Part shown: in pieces, positions 1-7,619 of the stretch
How positions within the stretch are numbered: position 1 is the first letter of the stretch
How the letters are laid out: the number at the start of each line of letters is the position of its first letter
DNA from: Muribaculaceae bacterium
GTDB taxonomy: Bacteria; Bacteroidota; Bacteroidia; Bacteroidales; Muribaculaceae
Reading direction: 5' to 3'
DNA length: 64,000 bases
Assembly: GCA_017436845.1 (NCBI GenBank)
Contig: JAFSCJ010000005.1
Coordinates: 62,001 to 126,000, forward strand
Notes under the pieces: model-generated
Database searches by the model: none
The model's input: only the letters and a program-made list of their open reading frames with translations
What the model was told of the DNA's origin: nothing
Position numbers and translations under genes: made by a program

Positions 1-190
1 TGCAATAGGATACCTATTTGACACTCTACCATTTGTGTTGATTGCATTCCTCGGTGTTGTTTCTACACGCGAGCTACTCATGATGCTTGCGTTCCAATAT
101 TGCGCAAAACTACTGATTGAAGCGGTATTTGGCACTCCTCTTGCCTATGCCTCTATCCATTATATCAAAAAACGTCTCAAAGATGCCTAA
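1..190 (+). CDS. Queuosine precursor transporter, YhhQ/VUT family (3' end only)
   Basis: Only the last 62 codons are in the window; the reading frame begins at base 2 and is open to the left edge. The visible part has a hydrophobic stretch, a conserved-looking LFDTLPFVLIAFLG segment, a second helix with a basic tail (HYIKKRLKDA) and a TAA stop. This resembles the C-terminus of the YhhQ family, inner-membrane carriers that import queuosine precursors (preQ0, preQ1 or queuine) for tRNA modification. The next gene, a radical SAM enzyme, starts inside the last codons, so the two are probably translated together. The family call rests on a short piece and on remembered family sequences. Confidence 0.72.
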   Translation, partial: AIGYLFDTLPFVLIAFLGVVSTRELLMMLAFQYCAKLLIEAVFGTPLAYASIHYIKKRLKDA

Positions 191-875
191 CATGGAGCGT
201 TACTCCCTCATAACCAATAAATTCCCTCGTGAATTTATTTTATTGCAAGGCACAGGTTGTCGCTGGCGTAAATGCACATTTTGCGACTACTACTCCGACG
301 TGAGCGACAACCCCTTTGAGACCAATCGCTATGTGTTGCAACAAGTAACCGGACAATATGGCATACTCGACATCATAAACTCCGGCTCAGCCATCGAACT
401 TGACCCCGACACCATCACCCTTATTAAAGAGGTTGTAAAAGAGAAACAAATACACACATTGTGGTTTGAGGCGCACTATATGTACCGCCACCACCTTGCC
501 TCGTTTGCCCGGCAGTTTGCCCCGGCAAAGGTAAAGTTCCGCTGTGGTATTGAGACTTTTGATATAGAGCTACGCAATCGTTGGAATAAAGGCATCTCCC
601 CAAATGTTACCCCCGAAGATATTGCACAACACTTCCAAGGCGTGTGCTTACTATGCTGCACCCAAGGGGAGACTAAGGATCATATCATAAATGATATAAC
701 AATTGCTCAACAATATTTTGAGTATATGAGCGTAAATCTGTTTTGCAACAATGGGACCTCACTAAAAAGAGACGAGGAACTCGCTCGATGGTTTGAGCAA
801 GAACTATACCCCACTCTCAAGGACAACCCCAAAATCGAGATCCTCCTCAACAACACCTCCCTCGGCGTCGGCTAA
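183..875 (+). CDS. Small radical SAM protein
   Basis: A 230-residue protein with a cysteine cluster of form CX4CX2C (GCRWRKCTFCDYY), which would hold the 4Fe-4S cluster that cleaves S-adenosylmethionine. Downstream features such as NSGSAIELD and the FRCGIETFD strand fit a radical SAM half-barrel. The frame is open back to a TTG at 117, but that lies inside the upstream transporter gene; ATG 183 (overlapping its stop) or ATG 192 is the likely start. Coupling to a YhhQ-type transporter suggests a role in queuosine-precursor salvage, possibly queuine lyase (QueL), which is a radical SAM enzyme. That function is inference. The last 22 codons recur as a remnant beyond the next gene. Confidence 0.7.
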   Translation: MPNMERYSLITNKFPREFILLQGTGCRWRKCTFCDYYSDVSDNPFETNRYVLQQVTGQYGILDIINSGSAIELDPDTITLIKEVVKEKQIHTLWFEAHYMYRHHLASFARQFAPAKVKFRCGIETFDIELRNRWNKGISPNVTPEDIAQHFQGVCLLCCTQGETKDHIINDITIAQQYFEYMSVNLFCNNGTSLKRDEELARWFEQELYPTLKDNPKIEILLNNTSLGVG

Positions 876-877
876 GC
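813..877 (+). repeat. Upstream copy of a 65-bp direct repeat (3' end of the radical SAM gene)
   Basis: Bases 813-877 match 2353-2417 with 6 mismatches. The last 38 bases (840-877 and 2380-2417) are identical and include the stop codon. The mismatches fall in the 5' part. The two copies bracket the DUF234 ATPase gene and its promoter. Confidence 0.9.
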
Positions 878-923
878 TTATAGAACATTTTATTACTACT
901 ATCCAATAAAAAACATGAATTTA

Positions 924-956
924 TTGCACAAATAATAATTTTATTTGTACTTTTGC
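924..956 (+). promoter_or_regulatory. Bacteroidetes-type promoter of the DUF234 ATPase gene
   Basis: A perfect -7 box TACTTTTGC (948-956, consensus TAnnTTTGC) has a TTG at 924-926, 21 bases upstream, matching the -33 element. Transcription would start near 962, at the beginning of a three-copy repeat. Confidence 0.65.
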
Positions 957-1001
957 ATTATCGTAACAATTATTACGGTAATAAGCATTACGATAAACTA
1001 T
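957..1001 (+). repeat. Three iterons at exact 15-bp spacing, candidate operator
   Basis: TTATCGTAA (958-966), TTACGGTAA (973-981) and TTACGATAA (988-996) lie exactly 15 bases apart, between the promoter and the start codon. The first and third are also reverse complements of each other, so the array reads both as direct and as inverted repeats. The position over the transcription start and leader suggests a binding site for a repressor, perhaps the ATPase itself. Confidence 0.6.
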
Positions 1002-1005
1002 AGGT

Positions 1006-2331
1006 ATGAGATTTTTTGATAGAGAAAAAGAGTTTGAAAAACTTAGAGAAATAGAGGAGTTCTCTCACGAAGTAGCTCAATTTACAATCATTACAGGAAG
1101 ACGTCGTATCGGTAAGACTGAAATGATTAAGAAGTTTTATGAAGACAAAACAATGCTATACTTTTTTGTTGCTCGTAAAGCTGAAGCCGACCTATGCGAT
1201 ATATTCATAGACGAAATTCGCACAAAACTCAACATACCAATGCTTGATAGCAAAGGTATGTCTTTTGCTACAGTATTCAAATTCATTATGGAATTATCGC
1301 AAACTCAGCATATTACCCTTTTCATTGATGAGTTTCAGGATTTCTATAGGGTAAATTCATCTATCTATTCCGATATGCAAAATATATGGGATAGCTTTAA
1401 GAATAAAGCTCACATCAACCTGATTGTTGCAGGTTCTGTAAACATCCTAATGAATAAGATATTCAAAGATAAGAAGCAACCACTTTTTGGCAGACAAACC
1501 AACAATATACATGTTAGACCTTTCAGTCCTTCAGTCCTTAAAGAAATTATGTCTGAATATTGCCCTGACTATAAGAAGTCAGATTTGTTGGCTCTTTATA
1601 CGCTGACAGGTGGAGTGGCCAAATATGTTGAGTTGTTTATTGACAGGAAAAAGTTTACCGCGAAGAAAATGCTGGATATGTTCTTTGAACGGGATTCCTA
1701 TTTTCTGCCGGAGGGTAAGAATATGCTTGTCGATGAGTTTGGCAAAGATTACAGCATCTATTTCTCTATACTGACACTTATTGCTCAAGGCAAAAACACA
1801 CGTTCAGAATTAGAGAGTGCTCTTAATATAAAAGAATTATCTGGTTACTTAAAAAATCTAAGCGAGGAGTATGCTTTGATAAGTAAGATGCAACCTATTT
1901 ATGAGAAGTCAAACAATAAGAATGTACATTATGCCATCAACGACCAATTCTTAAAATTTTGGTTCCGATTCATATACAAATATACACACATCATTGAAGC
2001 CGGAGGTAATGATAGATTGAGAGCTATAGCAGAGCGTGATTTTACAACAGTCAGCGGTAAGTCTCTTGAAAGCTACTTTAATGAAGTGCTGAGAGAATCG
2101 GGAGCATACACTCGCCTTGGATATTGGCATGACCGAAAAGGAGAAAACGAGATTGATATTGTTGCCGAGGACGAGTTGGAGAACAAAATTGAATTTATTG
2201 AAGTTAAACGACAAGAGAAAAATTTCGATAAGAATGTACTGAAGGGCAAATCTGAATTGTTTTTCAAAGCCGTAGGAACATTTAATGGGAACGAAATTAT
2301 TTATCGGGGGCTATCTATCGAAGACATGTAA
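1006..2331 (+). CDS. AAA+ ATPase with DUF234 / PD-(D/E)XK-like C-terminal domain
   Basis: 441 residues. The N-terminal half is an archaeal-type ATPase: Walker A is GRRRIGKTEM (about 31-40), Walker B is TLFIDEFQDF (about 104-113), and the sensor-like strand is NLIVAGSVNILM. The C-terminal part (about 300-441) carries GENEIDIVAEDE followed by IEFIEVKRQ, the D...ExK pattern of a PD-(D/E)XK nuclease fold. Members of this family are scattered, often multicopy accessory genes in Bacteroidetes and archaea; their role is not established. It has its own promoter and iterons and stands between two copies of the radical SAM gene's 3' end, so it looks like an acquired single-gene cassette. No integrase or toxin partner is visible beside it. 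Confidence 0.85.
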   Translation: MRFFDREKEFEKLREIEEFSHEVAQFTIITGRRRIGKTEMIKKFYEDKTMLYFFVARKAEADLCDIFIDEIRTKLNIPMLDSKGMSFATVFKFIMELSQTQHITLFIDEFQDFYRVNSSIYSDMQNIWDSFKNKAHINLIVAGSVNILMNKIFKDKKQPLFGRQTNNIHVRPFSPSVLKEIMSEYCPDYKKSDLLALYTLTGGVAKYVELFIDRKKFTAKKMLDMFFERDSYFLPEGKNMLVDEFGKDYSIYFSILTLIAQGKNTRSELESALNIKELSGYLKNLSEEYALISKMQPIYEKSNNKNVHYAINDQFLKFWFRFIYKYTHIIEAGGNDRLRAIAERDFTTVSGKSLESYFNEVLRESGAYTRLGYWHDRKGENEIDIVAEDELENKIEFIEVKRQEKNFDKNVLKGKSELFFKAVGTFNGNEIIYRGLSIEDM

Positions 2332-2343
2332 TTCGGCAAAAGG

Positions 2344-2415
2344 CGCTACCGAACTCTCAAAAATGATCCCAAAATCGAAATCCTCCTCAACAACACCTCC
2401 CTCGGCGTCGGCTAA
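2344..2415 (+). pseudogene. Remnant of the 3' end of a radical SAM gene
   Basis: In phase it reads RRYRTLKNDPKIEILLNNTS and then LGVG-stop, against ELYPTLKDNPKIEILLNNTS and LGVG-stop for the intact gene. It starts about 12 bases after the ATPase stop and has no start codon. Homology is near perfect over the last 38 bases and weaker before that, so it is a diverged allele or paralogue end and not a fresh tandem copy. Confidence 0.75.
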
Positions 2416-2444
2416 GCAAAGGTGAAAAAGAATGGAAAAAGAAA

Positions 2445-2463
2445 GAGAGATCTTTTATCTCTC
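2445..2463. terminator. Bidirectional hairpin terminator
   Basis: GAGAGAT (2445-2451) pairs with ATCTCTC (2457-2463). There is an A-rich flank on one side and a T-rich flank on the other. It sits between genes converging from both strands. Confidence 0.55.
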
Positions 2464-2468
2464 ATTTT

Positions 2469-2951
2469 TCATTTCTCATTTTTATTTAGGGTGCGTTGTT
2501 CAAAAGCAGCGATGGCTTCAATCCATTCTGTAGAGATGGGTGCTGATTGAGCTGTTTTCACATCAAAACCCGCCATGATAGTATGCCCTATACATTTGAC
2601 CTCTCCGGTCTTGGAATTTACGATGCGCTGTTCGAGTTTAAAACTACGTTCCGACACTGATGTTACTGCGGTCAACACCTCAAGTTGTTCATGGAAATAT
2701 GCAGGCGCAAAGAAATCACAATTAATGTTTACTATAACAACATTTATATGCTTCCAGTCGATGTGTTGAGGTAATACAGCCTTAAAATAACTCGATTTAC
2801 CAATATCCATAAACTCCATGTAAACGCTATTGTTAAGATGACCAAGCATATCAATATCGTTAAAACGCATCTGCACAGGTATGCTATGACGAAAAGCAAA
2901 TTGCGGAGCCGGGACTCGTGTATTAGTCGAAACAGGTATATCAGTTTTCAT
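2469..2951 (-). CDS. Acyl-CoA thioesterase, 4HBT hotdog family (YbgC/FadM-like)
   Basis: A hotdog-fold thioesterase of about 160 residues that hydrolyses acyl-CoA or acyl-ACP thioesters in the cytoplasm. The core motif VQMRFNDIDMLGHLNNSVYM contains the Asp and the His-Leu-Asn-Asn segment typical of YbgC-like enzymes; a TIMAGFD strand closes the domain. A frame extension to 2963 would use TTG, so the ATG at 2951 (MKTDIPVST) is preferred; it lies 14 bases after the DUF721 stop. It is the last gene of the argF'-recF-DUF721 operon. The substrate cannot be read from sequence. Confidence 0.85.
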   Translation of the reverse strand: MKTDIPVSTNTRVPAPQFAFRHSIPVQMRFNDIDMLGHLNNSVYMEFMDIGKSSYFKAVLPQHIDWKHINVVIVNINCDFFAPAYFHEQLEVLTAVTSVSERSFKLEQRIVNSKTGEVKCIGHTIMAGFDVKTAQSAPISTEWIEAIAAFEQRTLNKNEK

Positions 2952-2965
2952 CTTTAATCTCAATA

Positions 2966-3256
2966 TTAATGAATTACAATCTTATTAATAACATCAGAGC
3001 CGGCAGCTTTGTTCAGTTCTTCAATGAGATGTGAGCGCATGTATTGCAGTTCGTTTTTCAATGACGCCGATGAGATAAACACATGTAATGTTCCCGACTC
3101 AACGAAACGGCGCGTCGTGTAACGATTTATCCCGGGCCCGACAATCTCAGGCCACAAGTAGCTGATTTTTTGCTCATTCAGAGAGGAATTTATTTCGTTT
3201 TCTTTCAGCGCTTTCTCTATTATATTTCCTATGAGTTCGGGATAACGACGTTTCAT
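2966..3256 (-). CDS. DUF721 protein (DciA-like)
   Basis: A 96-residue basic protein with the DUF721 pattern: an N-terminal helix, YLWPEIVGPGINRYT, and a C-terminal SASLKNELQYMR segment. DUF721 proteins are related to DciA, which loads the replicative helicase in bacteria lacking DnaC or DnaI. The start codon overlaps the recF stop by four bases (ATGA), so it is translationally coupled to a DNA-repair gene; recF-DUF721 order is common in Bacteroidetes. The helicase-loading role here is inference from the family. Confidence 0.8.
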   Translation of the reverse strand: MKRRYPELIGNIIEKALKENEINSSLNEQKISYLWPEIVGPGINRYTTRRFVESGTLHVFISSASLKNELQYMRSHLIEELNKAAGSDVINKIVIH

Positions 3257-4365
3257 TCAATTGTTGATACTATTGGTTCAAAACAGCCATCGGCAACCTC
3301 CCACATGCGATAATCACCACCTGTGCGAGCCATAATTTCATCTAAATGAGTGCGGTTGGTATCAGTGATAAATATCTGACCAAATGAGGATTGTGTAACA
3401 ATCTCCATGATGCGTTCCACGCGTGAGGCATCAAGTTTGTCAAATATATCATCAAGCAACAGCAATGGTTTCATTCCTGCCGCCTGATGCAGAAAATCAT
3501 ATTGTGCCAATCGTAAAGCGATAGTATAGGTCTTACATTGTCCCTGCGAGCCCGTGCGACGCATGGGCATTCCAGACAGCTCCATTTCTATGTCATCGCG
3601 ATGGGGTCCTACGGTGGTATATTTCACTATTTCGTCATGACGGCGGGCCTCATCAAGCAATGTTTCCATGGTAACGCCTTCGCCATTCAACGAACTGCGA
3701 TAGCTCAAATGTACGGCTTCATTATCGCCGGCAATAGCCCGATAGTATTTGTCAAACATCACAGTGAGCTGTTCCACCCATTGACGACGCGCGTTGTTGA
3801 TATACTCGGCAGCCATGCTCATGGTTATCTCCACGGCGAGATACAACCCATGGTCAACTGCGCCATCACGCAACAACTTGTTGCGCTGTTCAAGGCAACG
3901 ATTATATCTTATCAACTCGTCAAGATAGCGGTGGTCGCTCTGCGATATCACCATATCCATAAAGCGACGGCGTTCCTCACTGCCTCCACGTATCAAGTCT
4001 ATATCTTGAGGCGAAACCATCACAAGTGGGAAACTCCCAATGTGAGCGCTAAGCTTCTGATATTCTTTCCCTTTGCGCTTTAGCGATTTGCGTTTATTCT
4101 TGGCAAACCCCAACGACAATTCCTCCTCGATGTCTCGCCGCAAGTAACGACCTTGCACAAGGCTATATTCCTCACCTCGTTTCAACAACAATGAGTCGTG
4201 AACGCCCGAAAAGCTCTTGCAAAAGCTCAAATAATATATAGCGTCAAGCAGATTGCTTTTCCCCATACCATTGTTCCCCAAGAAACAATTCACCTTAGGC
4301 GAGAACTCAAGTCGAGCTTCTGCAATGTTTTTAAAATTGTTTATTGACAGACTCTGCAACAGCAT
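3253..4365 (-). CDS. recF: DNA replication and repair protein RecF
   Basis: 370 residues, normal RecF length. RecF is an SMC-like ATPase that helps load RecA at gaps with RecO and RecR. The N-terminus reads LSINNFKNI, followed by Walker A GNNGMGKSNLLDAIYYLSFC (about 29-48). The middle holds VSPQDIDLIRGGSEERRRFM. The C-terminal signature is SQGQCKTYTIALRLAQ with Walker B LLLLDDIFDKLD. The ATG overlaps the argF' stop by one base (TAATG), and the stop overlaps DUF721, so four genes form one tightly packed operon. Confidence 0.97.
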   Translation of the reverse strand: MLLQSLSINNFKNIAEARLEFSPKVNCFLGNNGMGKSNLLDAIYYLSFCKSFSGVHDSLLLKRGEEYSLVQGRYLRRDIEEELSLGFAKNKRKSLKRKGKEYQKLSAHIGSFPLVMVSPQDIDLIRGGSEERRRFMDMVISQSDHRYLDELIRYNRCLEQRNKLLRDGAVDHGLYLAVEITMSMAAEYINNARRQWVEQLTVMFDKYYRAIAGDNEAVHLSYRSSLNGEGVTMETLLDEARRHDEIVKYTTVGPHRDDIEMELSGMPMRRTGSQGQCKTYTIALRLAQYDFLHQAAGMKPLLLLDDIFDKLDASRVERIMEIVTQSSFGQIFITDTNRTHLDEIMARTGGDYRMWEVADGCFEPIVSTIE

Positions 4366-5321
4366 TATTGTAATCCTTCAAGGATGCGTTTAAGAACAAC
4401 TTGTGCCGAAATTTCGCGATTGGCAGCTTCGGGTATAACGATTGAGCGTTCACTCTCAATCACATCATCGCTGACAATCATGTTACGACGCACAGGCAGA
4501 CAGTGCATAAAATAGGCATTATTGGTCAATGCCATTTTTTCGGCAGTAACTGTCCATGAGCGATCTTGACTCAACACCTTACCATAGTTAGGATCGGCAT
4601 ATGCACTCCAGTTCTTAGCATACACAAAATCAGCCCCTGCAAGCGCTTTATCTTGGTCATATTCAACTCGTGCATTACCCACAAATTGAGGGTCCAGTTC
4701 ATATCCCTTCGGATGAGTAATTACAAATTCATAACCTGTTGCATTTATCCATTCAGCAAATGAATTGGGTACAGCCTGTGGCAATGCCTTGGGATGAGGA
4801 GCCCATGTCATTACAATCTTAGGACGCTCAACTGTTTTAAACTCTTCGATAGTAATCAAGTCGGCAAATGATTGCAATGGATGGCGTGTAGCTGCTTCCA
4901 TTGAGAACACAGGACGACCTGAATATTTTATGAATTGGTTGATGATTTTTTCTTCGTAGTCATCCTGCTTTGACTCAAAACGTGCAAACGAGCGTACACC
5001 GATAACATCGCAATAACACCCCATCACAGGAATAGCTTCAAGAAGGTGTTCGGGTTTATCACCATCCATAATTACACCACGCTCAGTCTCCAATTTCCAC
5101 GCACCTTGATTTACGTCAAGAACGATAACGTTCATGCCAAGATTAAGAGCGGCCTTTTGTGTGCTCAAACGGGTGCGCAACGATGAATTGAAAAATATCA
5201 TTAGAAGTGTCTTGTTCTCGCCCAAATGTTTATAAGCAAAGTGATTGGCTTTAACTTCAAATGCTTCTTTAACGGCGTCTTGCAGATTGCCTATATCATT
5301 TACTGTTGTAAAATTTCTCAT
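4365..5321 (-). CDS. argF': N-succinylornithine carbamoyltransferase
   Basis: 318 residues. It transfers the carbamoyl group from carbamoyl phosphate to N-succinyl-L-ornithine in the succinylated arginine pathway of Bacteroidetes. The carbamoyl-phosphate motif appears as FFNSSLRTRLSTQ (about 43-55), and the C-terminal HCLPVRRNMIV is present. Residue 90 is proline (GDKPEHLL); work on the Bacteroides fragilis enzyme tied a proline at this position to succinyl- rather than acetylornithine preference. Similarity to that enzyme is very high by eye. First gene of the recF operon. Confidence 0.95.
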   Translation of the reverse strand: MRNFTTVNDIGNLQDAVKEAFEVKANHFAYKHLGENKTLLMIFFNSSLRTRLSTQKAALNLGMNVIVLDVNQGAWKLETERGVIMDGDKPEHLLEAIPVMGCYCDVIGVRSFARFESKQDDYEEKIINQFIKYSGRPVFSMEAATRHPLQSFADLITIEEFKTVERPKIVMTWAPHPKALPQAVPNSFAEWINATGYEFVITHPKGYELDPQFVGNARVEYDQDKALAGADFVYAKNWSAYADPNYGKVLSQDRSWTVTAEKMALTNNAYFMHCLPVRRNMIVSDDVIESERSIVIPEAANREISAQVVLKRILEGLQ

Positions 5322-5367
5322 GTCGTTTTAATTTTTCAAAATTTTCTTGCAAGTTACTCAATAAATT

Positions 5368-5376
5368 GCAAATATA
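5368..5376 (-). promoter_or_regulatory. -7 box of the argF'-recF operon
   Basis: On the minus strand the bases read TATATTTGC, a perfect TAnnTTTGC, 47 bases upstream of the argF' start. No good TTG is visible at the -33 position. Confidence 0.5.
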
Positions 5377-5378
5377 CA

Positions 5379-5408
5379 AAAGCCACTCTGATGTTCTCGA
5401 GTGGCTTT
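5379..5408 (-). terminator. Terminator after der
   Basis: AAAGCCACTC (5379-5388) pairs perfectly with GAGTGGCTTT (5399-5408), ten base pairs with a ten-base loop. It lies just after the der stop and just before the argF' promoter. Confidence 0.75.
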
Positions 5409-5414
5409 ATATAT

Positions 5415-6734
5415 TTATTTTTCACGCATGAAGACGTTGATGGGGGTGCCGGAAAATTCCCAACTTTCGCGTATCTTGTTTTCCAAGTAGCGACGATAAG
5501 GCTCTTTAACCCATTGAGGAAGGTTACAGAAGAATATAAATGTGGGGACTGTTGAGCCTTTTAGCATTGTGATGTATTTAATCTTAACATATTTGCCTTT
5601 GTTTGCTGGTGGCGGATATGCTTCGATGAATTCTTGCATTACAGTGTTTAGTTGAGATGTTGGCACTGTGCGTTTACGGTTTTCATAAACTTTCAATGCT
5701 GTTTCAAGCACTTTGAAGATGCGTTGTTTAGTGAGCGCCGATGTGAAGATGATGGGGAAGTCGGTAAATGGAGCAAATCGTTCGCGAATTGCTGCTTCAT
5801 AGCAACGGATTGCTTCGTTAGATTTATCTTCTACAAGGTCCCATTTATTTACACACACCACGAGCCCTTTCTTGTTCTTTTGGATGAGCGAGAAGATGTT
5901 GGTGTCTTGGCTTTCGATACCTCGTGTTGCATCGATCATTAAGATACACACATCAGAGGCTTCGATAGCACGAATACTACGAATTACTGAGTAATATTCA
6001 ATATCTTCGTTTACTTTGTTTTTCTTGCGGATACCGGCAGTGTCAACAAGATAGAAATCAAAGCCATATTTGTTATATCGGGTGTATATACTATCGCGAG
6101 TTGTTCCGGCAATGTCGGTAACAATGTGTCGCTCTTCTCCGATGAATGAGTTTACTAATGAAGATTTGCCGGCATTAGGACGCCCTACGATTGTAAAACG
6201 TGGGATATCTTCAAGTTGATCTTCTTCGTCATCGACCTTTTCTGGCATACGTTTTACAATTTCGTCGAGGAGGTCGCCGGTACCAAATCCGCTTACTGCA
6301 GAAATAGGATATGGATCGCCAAGCCCAAGGCTATAGAATTCAGCAATGTTGTATATCCATTCATTAGAGTCAACTTTGTTGGCGACAAGAAGAACGGGTT
6401 TAGTTGACTTGCGAAGGATTTCTGCAACATGGTCGTCAAGGTCAGTAACACCATTCATTGCATCCACAACAAATAGAATAACATCGCTTTGTTCAATGGC
6501 AAGAGCCACTTGCTTATTGATTTCTCCTTCAAATATATCTTCAGAGTTGACTACCCAACCACCGGTATCAACAATAGAGAATTCTTTTCCTGCCCAATCG
6601 ACTTTGCCATATTGGCGGTCGCGAGTAGTTCCTGCTGTTCCGTCAACGATGGCTGTACGGGTTTCTGTCAAACGATTGAAAAGGGTGGATTTTCCCACAT
6701 TGGGGCGTCCCACGATAGCAATAAGTTGTCCCAT
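5415..6734 (-). CDS. der: Ribosome assembly GTPase Der (EngA)
   Basis: About 439 residues with two tandem GTPase domains, the hallmark of Der, which acts in 50S subunit assembly. Domain 1 has [14 protein letters not shown] and NKVD; domain 2 has [17 protein letters not shown] and NKWD; a KH-like C-terminal domain follows. The frame extends upstream to a TTG at 6755, but that TTG lies inside a perfect -7 promoter box, so the ATG at 6734 ([14 protein letters not shown]) is the start. It is not next to era here, although both assembly GTPases are in the window. Confidence 0.97.
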   Translation of the reverse strand: MGQLIAIVGRPNVGKSTLFNRLTETRTAIVDGTAGTTRDRQYGKVDWAGKEFSIVDTGGWVVNSEDIFEGEINKQVALAIEQSDVILFVVDAMNGVTDLDDHVAEILRKSTKPVLLVANKVDSNEWIYNIAEFYSLGLGDPYPISAVSGFGTGDLLDEIVKRMPEKVDDEEDQLEDIPRFTIVGRPNAGKSSLVNSFIGEERHIVTDIAGTTRDSIYTRYNKYGFDFYLVDTAGIRKKNKVNEDIEYYSVIRSIRAIEASDVCILMIDATRGIESQDTNIFSLIQKNKKGLVVCVNKWDLVEDKSNEAIRCYEAAIRERFAPFTDFPIIFTSALTKQRIFKVLETALKVYENRKRTVPTSQLNTVMQEFIEAYPPPANKGKYVKIKYITMLKGSTVPTFIFFCNLPQWVKEPYRRYLENKIRESWEFSGTPINVFMREK

Positions 6735-6751
6735 ATTAGTTATTTTACTTT

Positions 6752-6760
6752 GCAAAGTTA
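6752..6760 (-). promoter_or_regulatory. -7 box of der
   Basis: The minus strand reads TAACTTTGC, a perfect TAnnTTTGC, 17 bases before the der ATG. It settles the choice of start for der. Confidence 0.6.
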
Positions 6761-6851
6761 CAAAATTAATACTTAATGTGCCATAACCATGGGTATAAAA
6801 TAAAAGTGGCGGGGAATCCCGCCACTTGCATTATCAAAAGATACTTGTTAA

Positions 6852-7601
6852 TTAGTCTTTGATTTTTGCGTTGATGAACTCGCGGTTTAGGCGAGCGATG
6901 TTGCTGAGTGAAATGTTCTTTGGACATTCAGCAGCACAAGCTCCGGTATTAGTACAATTACCGAAACCAAGTTCGTCCATTCTCTTAACCATTGCGCGAG
7001 CACGACGAGCGCGTTCAATTTGACCTTGTGGAAGAAGTGCAAATTGGCTAACTTTAGCAGAAACGAACAACATTGCCGAACCATTCTTACAAGCAGCTAC
7101 ACAAGCACCGCAACCGATACATGAAGCTGCGTCCATAGCCAAGTCAGCAGCTTCTTTAGAGATAGGAAGAGCGTTGGCATCTTGAGCACCACCACAGTTG
7201 AATGATACATAGCCACCGGCTTGTTGAATTTTATCAAAAGCGTTGCGGTCAACCATCAAGTCTTTGATAACAGGGAATGCAGCAGAGCGCCATGGCTCAA
7301 CAGTAATTGTTTCGCCATCTTTGAAACGACGCATGTAGAGCTGACATGTTGTTGCGCCTGTAGCAGGTCCGTGTGGGTGTCCATTGATGTATAGAGAACA
7401 CATACCGCAGATACCTTCGCGGCAGTCGTGGTCAAACACGATAGGTTCCTCGCCTTTCTCAACGAGTTGTTCGTTGAGGATGTCGAGAGTTTCAAGGAAC
7501 GAGGTGTCGGTGTCAGTAGCGACAGTATAAGTCTTGAATTGACCTTGCTCCTTTGGTCCAGCTTGACGCCAAACCTTTAAGTTTACAGTTATATTTGCCA
7601 T
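6852..7601 (-). CDS. frdB: Fumarate reductase / succinate dehydrogenase iron-sulfur subunit
   Basis: 249 residues. It carries electrons between the flavoprotein and the cytochrome b subunit at the inner membrane. The N-terminal ferredoxin domain holds the 2Fe-2S cysteines ([11 protein letters not shown], then TTCQLYM). The C-terminal domain holds [14 protein letters not shown] and [16 protein letters not shown] for the 4Fe-4S and 3Fe-4S clusters. Third gene of frdCAB, 18 bases after frdA. In anaerobic Bacteroidales this complex mainly reduces fumarate to succinate with quinol; direction cannot be proved from sequence. Confidence 0.95.
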   Translation of the reverse strand: MANITVNLKVWRQAGPKEQGQFKTYTVATDTDTSFLETLDILNEQLVEKGEEPIVFDHDCREGICGMCSLYINGHPHGPATGATTCQLYMRRFKDGETITVEPWRSAAFPVIKDLMVDRNAFDKIQQAGGYVSFNCGGAQDANALPISKEAADLAMDAASCIGCGACVAACKNGSAMLFVSAKVSQFALLPQGQIERARRARAMVKRMDELGFGNCTNTGACAAECPKNISLSNIARLNREFINAKIKD

Positions 7602-7619
7602 TGGAGTTATTTCTAATTG

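Noticed and set aside
117-182. Longer N-terminus of the radical SAM protein from a TTG at 117
   Set aside because: It lies inside the YhhQ-type transporter gene, which has a better coding match; ATG 183 or 192 gives the normal domain start.
183-875. Radical SAM protein as a RiPP maturase with a precursor peptide nearby
   Set aside because: No short precursor-like gene, recognition element or SPASM domain is seen; the neighbours are a transporter tail and an inserted ATPase.
3538-4083. 181-codon open frame opposite recF
   Set aside because: Antisense shadow of an intact recF with no promoter or family resemblance.
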